DNA of 7,694 nucleotides. It comes from Candidatus Methanomethylophilaceae archaeon. GTDB taxonomy: Archaea; Thermoplasmatota; Thermoplasmata; Methanomassiliicoccales; Methanomethylophilaceae. Positions 1 to 5,076 of this stretch are shown piece after piece (within the stretch, counting starts at the first letter, position 1; each line of letters starts with the position of its first letter). A program made the translations under genes and the position numbers. The notes beneath the pieces are model-generated. The model made no database searches. It saw only the letters and a program-made list of their open reading frames with translations, and was not told the origin of the DNA. The stretch is from the NCBI GenBank assembly GCA_007116915.1, contig SKHQ01000001.1, positions 1 through 7,694 on the forward strand, given 5' to 3'.

Positions 1-43
1 CCCTGATTTTACGGGATGCACCTTTACCTTTCTTAACAGCCAT
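1..43 (-). CDS. N-terminus of a basic protein, possibly ribosomal protein eS1 (S3Ae); runs off left edge
   Basis: Only the first 14 codons are present, reading MAVKKGKGASRKIR on the minus strand, so the product cannot be named firmly. The start is well supported: ATG at 43-41 is preceded by GGAGG about five bases upstream, and a TATA-like element lies at 83-92 at a distance that would give a leader of roughly 19 nt. The lysine/arginine-rich, glycine-containing start is typical of archaeal ribosomal proteins. The -SRKIR- segment resembles the run-up to the DKW motif of archaeal eS1, but that motif would lie outside the window. Other basic nucleic-acid-binding proteins would fit equally well. 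The reading frame is fairly sure; the identity is a guess. Confidence 0.5.
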   Translation of the reverse strand, partial: MAVKKGKGASRKIR

Positions 44-82
44 CGAGATCCTCCATCTCAAGCAATCTGGTGATTATGTGTT

Positions 83-92
83 CATATTAAAA
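83..92 (-). promoter_or_regulatory. TATA-like box for the left-edge gene
   Basis: On the minus strand this reads TTTTAATATG, preceded by a purine-rich GAAAACC that could serve as a BRE. A transcript starting about 26 bp downstream (near position 62) would have a short leader containing GGAGG before the ATG at 43. The position and sequence fit archaeal promoter rules; the call is by eye only. Confidence 0.45.
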
Positions 93-136
93 GGTTTTCA
101 ATGTGTCCAGAGTGTTGAATGATCGTACCCAGACCG

Positions 137-144
137 GAAAAAAT
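137..144 (-). terminator. T-tract terminator after the hdrCB operon
   Basis: About 26 bases past the TAG stop at 170-172, the minus strand carries a run of six T (complement of the A run at 138-143) following a C-rich stretch. Archaeal RNA polymerase terminates at oligo-T tracts without needing a hairpin, so this is a plausible end for the hdrC-hdrB-orf transcript before the next promoter. No hairpin is seen. Confidence 0.35.
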
Positions 145-146
145 GA

Positions 147-166
147 GGGGTTTGAAGGGGTTTGAA
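147..166. repeat. Two tandem copies of a 10-bp unit
   Basis: The unit GGGGTTTGAA occurs twice in direct tandem (147-156 and 157-166), just past the end of the 91-residue gene and before the T tract. It is short and may be slippage. On the transcribed strand it makes a pyrimidine-rich stretch upstream of the putative terminator. No function is claimed. Confidence 0.5.
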
Positions 167-169
167 GGA

Positions 170-445
170 CTATTGCCGCGACGCCTCGACCAGGGTCTGC
201 GCTTCCTCTTCGGGGAGGAAGGCACGTTGCCTTCCCAGATCTTCCCGCAACTTCTCCAGGTCAAGGGAGTCCATAAAGACCACGAAGAAACTGGTCGTCC
301 CGCTTATGGCGAGAACGGCCACCTCCTCATGTCCCTCTATCTCCCTGCCCTCGATGAAGGCGCGGTGGGTCACGAACCCCTGGTAGGGCTCGGGGACCTT
401 GTCTGCCGGGAAGACACCCGCTAGGCGGGCGGCGTATTCCTGCAT
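170..445 (-). CDS. Conserved-looking 91-residue protein of unknown function, third gene of the hdrCB operon
   Basis: I do not recognise this family. It starts only 7 bases past the hdrB stop, with GAGGT four bases before its ATG, so it is almost certainly translated from the hdrCB message. The protein is small, soluble-looking and acidic, without cysteines, so it should not carry an iron-sulfur cluster. The middle (about residues 40-58, GHEEVAVLAIS followed by SFFVVFMDS) looks like two hydrophobic beta strands around a turn. The C-terminal part (about 60-91) is charged and probably helical. No signal peptide or membrane segment is apparent. From its position it could be an accessory or assembly factor for heterodisulfide reductase, or merely a passenger gene. 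Coding is likely; function is unknown. Confidence 0.75.
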   Translation of the reverse strand: MQEYAARLAGVFPADKVPEPYQGFVTHRAFIEGREIEGHEEVAVLAISGTTSFFVVFMDSLDLEKLREDLGRQRAFLPEEEAQTLVEASRQ

Positions 446-451
446 TCGACC

Positions 452-1306
452 TCAGAGCTTGACGGGGGTCAAGTGAGCGTCGAGGCCGAGCTCTTTCTTG
501 TCCATACCCATTGCCAGGGCGTAGAGCTGCGAGAGGTGGAGCACGGGCATCGAGTATCCCTTGAGTTCCTTCTGGCCTCTGTCGAACTGCAGGTGGCAGA
601 AGGGACAGATGTCCACTATGACCTCTGCTCCGCCATCCTTCATGTTCTTGAGGTTCTCCTCGGTGAACTTCATCGCGTAGTCGCTGAACTCCGACCTCAG
701 ACCTCCACCGGCTCCGCAGCACATCATCTTGTCCTTGCGGTACATGCTGGTGGCACCAGTTGCCTCGACCATCTTGTCGAGCATGGAGGGGTTCTCGGGG
801 TCGTCCAGCTTCTTGATGTCGCTGGGCTTCAGGAAGTGGCAACCGTAGAAGGTCGCGACCTTGAGGTCCAAGGGGTTCTTGATGGCCTTCTTGACCTTGT
901 CCAGACCGACATCGTTGTAGATGACCTCGGCGAAGTGCCTGACGGTGGTCCCGCCCTTGTACTCCAGACCGATCTCGGCGAGGATGGTGTTGACCTCCTT
1001 GAGCAGCTCAGCGTCCTCGTGCAGCTCGTGAGCGGCATCGAAGAGGGAGCCGTAGCAACCGTTGCAGATTGTGAGTATGTCCACTCCTGCCTTCTCTGCG
1101 AGAGCCAGGTTACGGGCGGCTGCGGCGATCCAGGTCTTGCGGTCGAAGGACCTTATGACACCGGGTGCCGGGCAGCAACTGGCGTCGTTGAAGTCTACGA
1201 GGTCTATACCCAGAGCGGAGCACACGTCGCGGGTGGACTTCTCTATTCCAGGGTATCTCAATGGGGCTATGCAGCCCAGGAAGAAAGCGTATTTTGCCTT
1301 AGCCAT
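452..1306 (-). CDS. hdrB: CoB-CoM heterodisulfide reductase subunit B (HdrB)
   Basis: HdrB is the catalytic subunit of soluble HdrABC. It reduces the CoM-S-S-CoB heterodisulfide at two unusual noncubane [4Fe-4S] clusters held by CCG domains. Both domains are complete here. Numbered from the ATG at 1306 they are C12, C44-C45, C81 and C84 in the first, and C156, C196-C197, C234 and C237 in the second. Recognisable motifs are FFLGC, SCCPAPG, CNGC, YGCH, CCGAGGG and CPFC. The length of 284 residues is normal. I chose the ATG at 1306 because GGTGA lies five bases upstream and it falls one base after the hdrC stop, which implies translational coupling. An in-frame GTG at 1315 would add three residues. 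The gene sits between hdrC and a small unknown gene; hdrA is not in the window. Confidence 0.95.
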   Translation of the reverse strand: MAKAKYAFFLGCIAPLRYPGIEKSTRDVCSALGIDLVDFNDASCCPAPGVIRSFDRKTWIAAAARNLALAEKAGVDILTICNGCYGSLFDAAHELHEDAELLKEVNTILAEIGLEYKGGTTVRHFAEVIYNDVGLDKVKKAIKNPLDLKVATFYGCHFLKPSDIKKLDDPENPSMLDKMVEATGATSMYRKDKMMCCGAGGGLRSEFSDYAMKFTEENLKNMKDGGAEVIVDICPFCHLQFDRGQKELKGYSMPVLHLSQLYALAMGMDKKELGLDAHLTPVKL

Positions 1307-1307
1307 T

Positions 1308-1808
1308 TCACTCACCTATTATCTTCTTGAATCCAGTGGCCTTCATAATCTTGTCGAAGTCCTTCTTGGCATCCTTGTTGGCCAGGACGGTCGGGGGCAC
1401 CTCGGCGAGGCCCAGGGCCTTCCTCTGAGCTTTGACCTCGTCGTTGATGGGCACAGTGTGTCCGTTCTTTATCAATGACTGGGCGGTCTTCTTGTGGCCC
1501 TCGAACATCTTGCCGGAGGCCACCGCGAGGTTCCTCATGGCCACGATGATGTCGACGATTGCAACGTCACGGGGGCAACGCTCGGTGCAGCTGTAACAGG
1601 TTGTGCAGAACCATAGCTCGTCCGAGTTGATGGTCTCATCCTTCATTCCGAGCTGCGCCATCCTCACCAGGCGCCTGGTGCGGAAGGACGTCTGCCTCCC
1701 AGAGGGGCAGCTGGCTGTGCAGGTGCCGCACTGGTAGCACATGTTGACCGATTCACCGCCGTTGGCGATGATATCGTTCACGAAATCCATGTTCGGTGTA
1801 GCGGTCAT
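1308..1808 (-). CDS. hdrC: CoB-CoM heterodisulfide reductase subunit C (HdrC)
   Basis: HdrC is the ferredoxin-like subunit that relays electrons between HdrA, the flavin-bifurcating subunit, and HdrB in the cytosolic complex. The 166-residue protein has two classical [4Fe-4S] motifs of the form CxxCxxCxxxCP: C24, C27, C30, C34 (CYQCGTC...CP) and C68, C71, C74, C78 (CTTCYSC...CP). A helical C-terminal tail follows, as is usual for the family. It is the first gene of the hdrC-hdrB-orf operon. The ATG at 1808 has no clear Shine-Dalgarno sequence, but a TATA-like box at 1836-1842 would place the transcript start only a few bases upstream, so initiation on a near-leaderless message is likely. Met7 (1790) is an alternative start. 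HdrC fits better than HdrD or GlpC-type proteins because of its size and the separate hdrB. Confidence 0.95.
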   Translation of the reverse strand: MTATPNMDFVNDIIANGGESVNMCYQCGTCTASCPSGRQTSFRTRRLVRMAQLGMKDETINSDELWFCTTCYSCTERCPRDVAIVDIIVAMRNLAVASGKMFEGHKKTAQSLIKNGHTVPINDEVKAQRKALGLAEVPPTVLANKDAKKDFDKIMKATGFKKIIGE

Positions 1809-1835
1809 GTTATCGTTCCGTCAACGAGGTCGTTG

Positions 1836-1842
1836 TATATAA
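1836..1842 (-). promoter_or_regulatory. TATA box of the hdrCB operon
   Basis: The minus strand reads TTATATA here within a longer A/T run. A start site about 26 bp downstream falls at roughly 1813-1815, only 5-7 bases before the hdrC ATG. This agrees with the absence of a ribosome binding site. No other good TATA match lies in the 77-bp gap. Confidence 0.55.
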
Positions 1843-1865
1843 TAATGTGACAAAATCGGCTTTTT

Positions 1866-1885
1866 TATTACCTTTGATGGTAATA
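1866..1885. promoter_or_regulatory. Perfect 7-6-7 inverted repeat, candidate operator upstream of hdrC
   Basis: TATTACC and GGTAATA face each other exactly across a 6-base spacer, beginning immediately after the regulator's stop codon. The centre is about 36 bp upstream of the hdrC TATA box, which in archaea is a usual place for an activator site. On the regulator's transcript the stem is followed by A residues rather than U, so it does not look like a bacterial-type terminator. The arms have even symmetry, unlike the odd-spaced T-N11-A box classical for bacterial LysR proteins. It may bind the neighbouring regulator or another dimer. Confidence 0.5.
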
Positions 1886-2701
1886 CTATTTGCTCATCCT
1901 TTCACGCAACTCACGTATAATCGACAGTACACGGGGGTCTTCGCTGTTACGTACCGCCATTACCGAATGGCGCAGCAGGCGGGGCTCGGTGGAACTATGC
2001 ATACGGATACCCTTCCGTAATAAGAGGATCTCATCAATGAAGAAACTCCTACCTGATTCCAGGAGGTCGTTCACTGACAGCAACTCCCCTTCTACAGTGT
2101 GGTCCTGGCCGGTCATCTCCAGATGACGGAATGCTATACGTTGGGCACCATAACGGTGGCGGACATATCGACTTCCTCTATCCACATGGACCATGTCCAT
2201 CTGACCCAGTTCCTCGGCGGGCAGATCGCTGTCCATGAGAAGGAACGGGTCGTCGATGACCGCCATGGCGGCCAGGCCCTGACGTAGCAGACCCAGGTTG
2301 TGGCGGTCGTGGGATATCACCAGTTCGATGTCGGGGTCCACTCGGGGTATGACCGCCATCATGAGTTCCTCAGTGACCGGGCTGCAGGCCACTGCCAGTA
2401 CCGGAGGCTCACGTAGCCTTTCCTCCAATATCCTGGCACGGTCGAGGAGTCTGCGACCATCAGCACTGAGGACGCTCCCGGTTTTGGAACTGATAACCAG
2501 GCTTGCACCCGTGGCGGACTCGGCCGACCGTATGTGACGGAAGAGCACTGGTGGCTTCACCGACAGTAACTCCGCGGCGGCGTTGATGCTCCCGGCCTCT
2601 GCCACCGCCTCCAATGCCTGCAACTGCCTGGCGGTTATCACGCCGTGATCACATTCCAAAGAGAGGTTCGGGTCCAAGCGCACGCCTGATTGGAACTCCA
2701 T
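1886..2701 (-). CDS. LysR/ModE-like transcriptional regulator with effector-binding domain
   Basis: This 271-residue protein has a winged helix-turn-helix of the LysR/ModE type at about residues 22-98 (ARQLQALEAVAEAGSINAAA, then PPVLFRHIR). A C-terminal domain at about 100-268 looks like the periplasmic-binding-protein fold used for ligand sensing. The PVLFRHIR variant of the recognition helix and the 20-residue lead-in resemble archaeal ModE-like proteins, so molybdate or tungstate is a possible ligand, but the sequence does not prove it. The ATG at 2701 is chosen because the residues after it match such an archaeal lead-in. No ribosome binding site is visible, and a GTG at Val21 is an alternative. 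It is divergent from the DUF1538 operon and lies directly upstream of hdrCB, so either could be its target. Confidence 0.8.
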   Translation of the reverse strand: MEFQSGVRLDPNLSLECDHGVITARQLQALEAVAEAGSINAAAELLSVKPPVLFRHIRSAESATGASLVISSKTGSVLSADGRRLLDRARILEERLREPPVLAVACSPVTEELMMAVIPRVDPDIELVISHDRHNLGLLRQGLAAMAVIDDPFLLMDSDLPAEELGQMDMVHVDRGSRYVRHRYGAQRIAFRHLEMTGQDHTVEGELLSVNDLLESGRSFFIDEILLLRKGIRMHSSTEPRLLRHSVMAVRNSEDPRVLSIIRELRERMSK

Positions 2702-2766
2702 ATAGACTATTATACTCTGCCGAACAAGAAAACATTATCAAGGATGCTTACATAATTCAGTTGAAA
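2702..2766. promoter_or_regulatory. Divergent promoter region between the regulator and the DUF1538 operon
   Basis: This 65-bp A/T-rich gap must hold promoters for both directions. A TATTATACT element at 2708-2716 could serve the plus strand, giving a start near 2737. An AATTATGTAAG element on the minus strand (2758-2748) could serve the regulator, giving a start near 2727. AAGGATG at 2740-2746 is the only purine-rich stretch before the plus-strand gene, but it is far from the ATG. Assignments are tentative. Confidence 0.4.
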
Positions 2767-3462
2767 ATGATAAGTACGACGAAAGAAGAGGCAAAGGATG
2801 TTCTGACCGCGACGCTTCCGATAATAAGCGTCGTGCTTTTCATGCAGATATTCGTCCTCCAAAGTCCCCTGGATGAGATTTTGCTCTTCATAGGCACCGC
2901 CATAATGGTCATCGCCGGCTTCACCCTTTTCCTGGTGGGCGTTCAATGGGGAATGCTACCCATAGGGGAGGCGGTAGGTGCGGAGATACCTCAGCGGGGT
3001 TCGATTCTCTTTGTGATCGTTGTTATGTTCGTGATCAGCTTCCTGGTCACCATAGCTGAACCGGACGTGCGCGTGCTGGCGTCCTTGGTGGATTCGGTCT
3101 CCGAGGGTATGCTTGACCGGACGCAGTTGATGTTCGTGATAGGTTTCGGCGTGGCGTTCTTCATGGTCGTCTCCGCGCTGAGGACCATATTCGGAGTGTC
3201 GATCAAGAAACTGTTGGCAGCGGGATACGGAACGGTGCTCTTACTGTCGTTCTTCACCCCTGAGGACTTCTTGGCGATATCGTTCGATGCCGGTGGTGTC
3301 ACCACAGGTCCGATGACCGTCCCCATAATCCTTTCTTTGGGTGTGGGGATTAGCGCTGTCCTTGCCGGAAGGAGGGACCTTTCCAACACCTTCGGCTTCA
3401 TAGGTCTGGCATCCATAGGCCCGATCATAGGCGTGATGCTGATGGGGGTGTTCCTCTATTGA
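2767..3462 (+). CDS. DUF1538 membrane protein, first of a pair (UmpA/UmpB-type cation/proton antiporter subunit)
   Basis: The 231-residue protein is almost entirely hydrophobic, with about six or seven membrane segments (roughly residues 12-31, 38-60, 79-97, 120-142, 150-163, 182-200 and 208-230). It carries the two hallmarks of DUF1538: AEPDVRVLA at 97-105 and FDAGGVTTGPM at 173-183. A third conserved patch, GMLPIGEAVG, is at 62-71. A bacterial pair of this family, UmpA/UmpB from Halomonas, was reported to act as a two-component Na+(Li+,K+)/H+ antiporter; that function is transferred here by inference. The buried acidic residues E98, D174 and possibly E166 are candidate ion ligands. The ATG at 2767 begins a short charged segment before the first helix; the open frame continues upstream only as antisense of the regulator. 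The stop overlaps the next start. Confidence 0.85.
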   Translation: MISTTKEEAKDVLTATLPIISVVLFMQIFVLQSPLDEILLFIGTAIMVIAGFTLFLVGVQWGMLPIGEAVGAEIPQRGSILFVIVVMFVISFLVTIAEPDVRVLASLVDSVSEGMLDRTQLMFVIGFGVAFFMVVSALRTIFGVSIKKLLAAGYGTVLLLSFFTPEDFLAISFDAGGVTTGPMTVPIILSLGVGISAVLAGRRDLSNTFGFIGLASIGPIIGVMLMGVFLY

Positions 3463-4181
3463 GCCACCCTGACATGAGCATGCTGGATGTGGTGCTCGAC
3501 GTCCTGCAGGCACTTCTGCCGGTCATCGCCTTCTTCCTTCTGTTCCAATATCTATACATCAAGTACCCCTGGGTCACTCTGAAAAAGATACTCATAGGCG
3601 TGGCTATAACCGGAGTCGGCATGGTCCTTTTCCTGGGAGGCGTGTTCTTGGGATTCATGCCCATCGCCCGCTCCATGGGTGAGTATCTGGCCATCAATTA
3701 TGACAATTGGGTCATAATATCGTTCGGTTTCCTCATGGGTTTCCTGGCAACTTATGCCGAACCGGCGGTGCGGGTGCTTTGCAAACAGGTGGAGACCAGT
3801 TCGGGAGGTTTCATATCCTCGAAACTGATTCTATGGACCCTGTCCTTCGGCGTTGCGGCACTGGTCGCCCTGGGGATGGCGAGGATACTCTATGACATCG
3901 ATTTCCGCACCATAATCATTATAGGATACTCCTTGGCTCTGCTGATGATGCGGTTCTCGGAAGCACAGTATGTTGCCATAGCATTCGATGCTGGCGGGGT
4001 CGCCACCGGTCCGATGGCAGTGTCCATCATCATGACCATGGCCGTGGGGATAGCCAGCGGTGCGGAGGGAGGGAACCCCCTCGTCGATGGGTTCGGGATA
4101 ATCGCACTTATAGCCTTGGCGCCGATATTGTTCATATCGGCCCTGGGCGTTATACTGACGAGAAAGGAGGTCGAAGTATGA
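3459..4181 (+). CDS. DUF1538 membrane protein, second of the pair
   Basis: This 240-residue integral membrane protein is a paralogue of its upstream neighbour. It repeats AEPAVRVL (100-107), FDAGGVATGPM (176-186) and a GFMPIARSMG patch (65-74) in the same order and spacing. About seven hydrophobic segments are visible. Two-gene arrangement is typical of DUF1538, where both subunits are thought to be needed in the membrane. The chosen start is TTG at 3459, which overlaps the preceding stop as TTGA and has GGGGGTG eight bases upstream. ATG codons at 3474 and 3480 are alternatives but lack a ribosome binding site. Its own stop overlaps the PII-like gene as ATGA, so all three proteins are probably made in step. 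Transport of Na+ or another monovalent cation is inferred, not shown. Confidence 0.85.
   Translation: MSHPDMSMLDVVLDVLQALLPVIAFFLLFQYLYIKYPWVTLKKILIGVAITGVGMVLFLGGVFLGFMPIARSMGEYLAINYDNWVIISFGFLMGFLATYAEPAVRVLCKQVETSSGGFISSKLILWTLSFGVAALVALGMARILYDIDFRTIIIIGYSLALLMMRFSEAQYVAIAFDAGGVATGPMAVSIIMTMAVGIASGAEGGNPLVDGFGIIALIALAPILFISALGVILTRKEVEV
4164..4171 (+). promoter_or_regulatory. Strong Shine-Dalgarno site for the PII-like gene
   Basis: AAGGAGGT lies six bases before the ATG at 4178, inside the end of the second DUF1538 gene. It is the best ribosome binding site in the window. It suggests that the PII-like protein is translated efficiently, perhaps in excess over the membrane subunits. Confidence 0.75.
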
Positions 4182-4585
4182 ACTGCGAAACTGATGTGGC
4201 CCTGATAATTACAGTGGTCAAGAAAGGTTGGGCCGAGGTCGCGCTCAAGGCTTCTGTTGATGCTGGAGCCCAAGGGGGCACCGTGGTTTATGGCCGTGGC
4301 ATCGGCATGCATGAGAGGAAGACCCTGATGGGCATTAGGATAGAGCCGGAGAAGGAGATTCTCCTTACCGCGGTGAAGAGAAGCCTCAGCGATCAGGTTC
4401 TGATAGCCATCAGCGATGCTGCCGAGCTGAACAAGCCGGGGCAGGGAATCGCGATGCTAGTGCCCCTTGACAAGGTCATCGGCCGGGTTCACATGATACC
4501 CGATAACGATTCATTCTTCCCCCTTGACCCTATGGAAGTGGACAAGGAGGAAGAGGACAGGAACCGCAAGGAATCAGGGGTCTGA
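4178..4585 (+). CDS. PII-like (GlnB superfamily) signalling protein coupled to the DUF1538 pair
   Basis: The 135-residue protein matches the PII fold. A first strand (VALIITVVKKG, 7-17) leads to a helix, then AGAQGGTVVYGRG (29-41), a short T-loop region (about 40-57), IEPEKEILLTAV (55-66), and the B-loop/C-terminal strand LNKPGQGIAMLVPLDKVIG (84-102). PII proteins are trimers that bind ATP/ADP, and often 2-oxoglutarate or other small molecules, and control transporters and enzymes by inserting the T-loop. The T-loop here seems shorter than in GlnB and has no tyrosine equivalent to the uridylylated one, so it probably works by ligand binding alone. A highly charged tail (120-135) is an extra. 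The ATGA overlap with the second DUF1538 gene strongly suggests that it regulates that membrane complex. GlnK for ammonium transport is unlikely because no amtB is nearby. Confidence 0.8.
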   Translation: MNCETDVALIITVVKKGWAEVALKASVDAGAQGGTVVYGRGIGMHERKTLMGIRIEPEKEILLTAVKRSLSDQVLIAISDAAELNKPGQGIAMLVPLDKVIGRVHMIPDNDSFFPLDPMEVDKEEEDRNRKESGV

Positions 4586-4587
4586 GA

Positions 4588-5076
4588 ATGCCAGAGGGCC
4601 TGAGCGAAACCGTACTGGTCATCGGCCTAGGCAGCCCCATTGTCTCCGACGACCGTATCGGTCTCGAGGTGGTGCAGAGGATAGAGGACATGAACCTCGA
4701 GGGCGTGGAGACGCGTCAGGAAGCGGTCGGAGGTCTGGACATCCTGCCCATCATATTCGGTTACCGCCGTGTGATCATCGTTGACGCCATACAGAGCAAG
4801 GCCTGCCCTCCAGGGACCATCATGCTGTTCAACCCCGATGACTTCGCCCCCACCGTCGCCGATGCGTCGGCACACAGTGTGAATCTGGCCACCGCCATGG
4901 CTCTGGGGAGGCAGATAGAACCGGACCTGATGCCCGACCAGGTGCGTTTCGTGGCCATAGAGGCCGAGGACCTCCTCACAGTGAGTGAGGAGATGACCCC
5001 CGCGGTGGAGGCGGCCGTCCCCGAGGCCGTTTCTGAGGTCCTCAGACTCCTGGGCTTAGAAGTCGAAGGCGCCTAG
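4588..5076 (+). CDS. [NiFe]-hydrogenase maturation-type endopeptidase (M52, HycI/HyaD family)
   Basis: This 162-residue protein has the M52 fold signatures. GLGSPIVSDDRIG (13-25) gives acidic D22, which aligns with the nickel-ligating Glu16 of E. coli HybD. VGGLD is at 47-51, IVDA at 64-67 supplies the second ligand D66, and SAHS at 94-97 supplies H96. Such proteases clip the C-terminal peptide from the large subunit once nickel is inserted. The final VRFVAIEAED and TPAVEAAVPEA segments are also typical. Substrate candidates are an Mvh- or Frh-type hydrogenase encoded elsewhere; none is in this window. It begins two bases after the PII-like stop and is the last gene of the DUF1538 operon. Its 3' end overlaps the convergent M16 gene by 21 bp. 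It ends in TAG, which matters if the host decodes amber as pyrrolysine. Confidence 0.88.
   Translation: MPEGLSETVLVIGLGSPIVSDDRIGLEVVQRIEDMNLEGVETRQEAVGGLDILPIIFGYRRVIIVDAIQSKACPPGTIMLFNPDDFAPTVADASAHSVNLATAMALGRQIEPDLMPDQVRFVAIEAEDLLTVSEEMTPAVEAAVPEAVSEVLRLLGLEVEGA

Noticed and set aside
327..842. 171-codon minus-strand frame overlapping hdrB and the small gene
   Set aside because: It is the wrong frame of hdrB, with an arginine/proline-rich composition typical of out-of-frame translation.
473..1330. 285-codon open frame on the plus strand across hdrB
   Set aside because: It is exactly antisense to hdrB, whose ten cluster cysteines are conserved. The translation shows no family features and is explained by codon bias in GC-rich DNA.
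1866..1885. Inverted repeat as an intrinsic terminator of the regulator gene
   Set aside because: On the regulator transcript the stem is followed by A residues, not a U tract, so an operator is the better reading.
2614..2766. Upstream extension of the first DUF1538 gene
   Set aside because: These 51 codons are antisense to the regulator's N-terminus and are not hydrophobic; the ATG at 2767 gives a normal DUF1538 start.
2991..3428. 145-codon minus-strand frame inside the first DUF1538 gene
   Set aside because: It is antisense to a well-supported membrane protein gene, with no ribosome binding site or recognisable domain.
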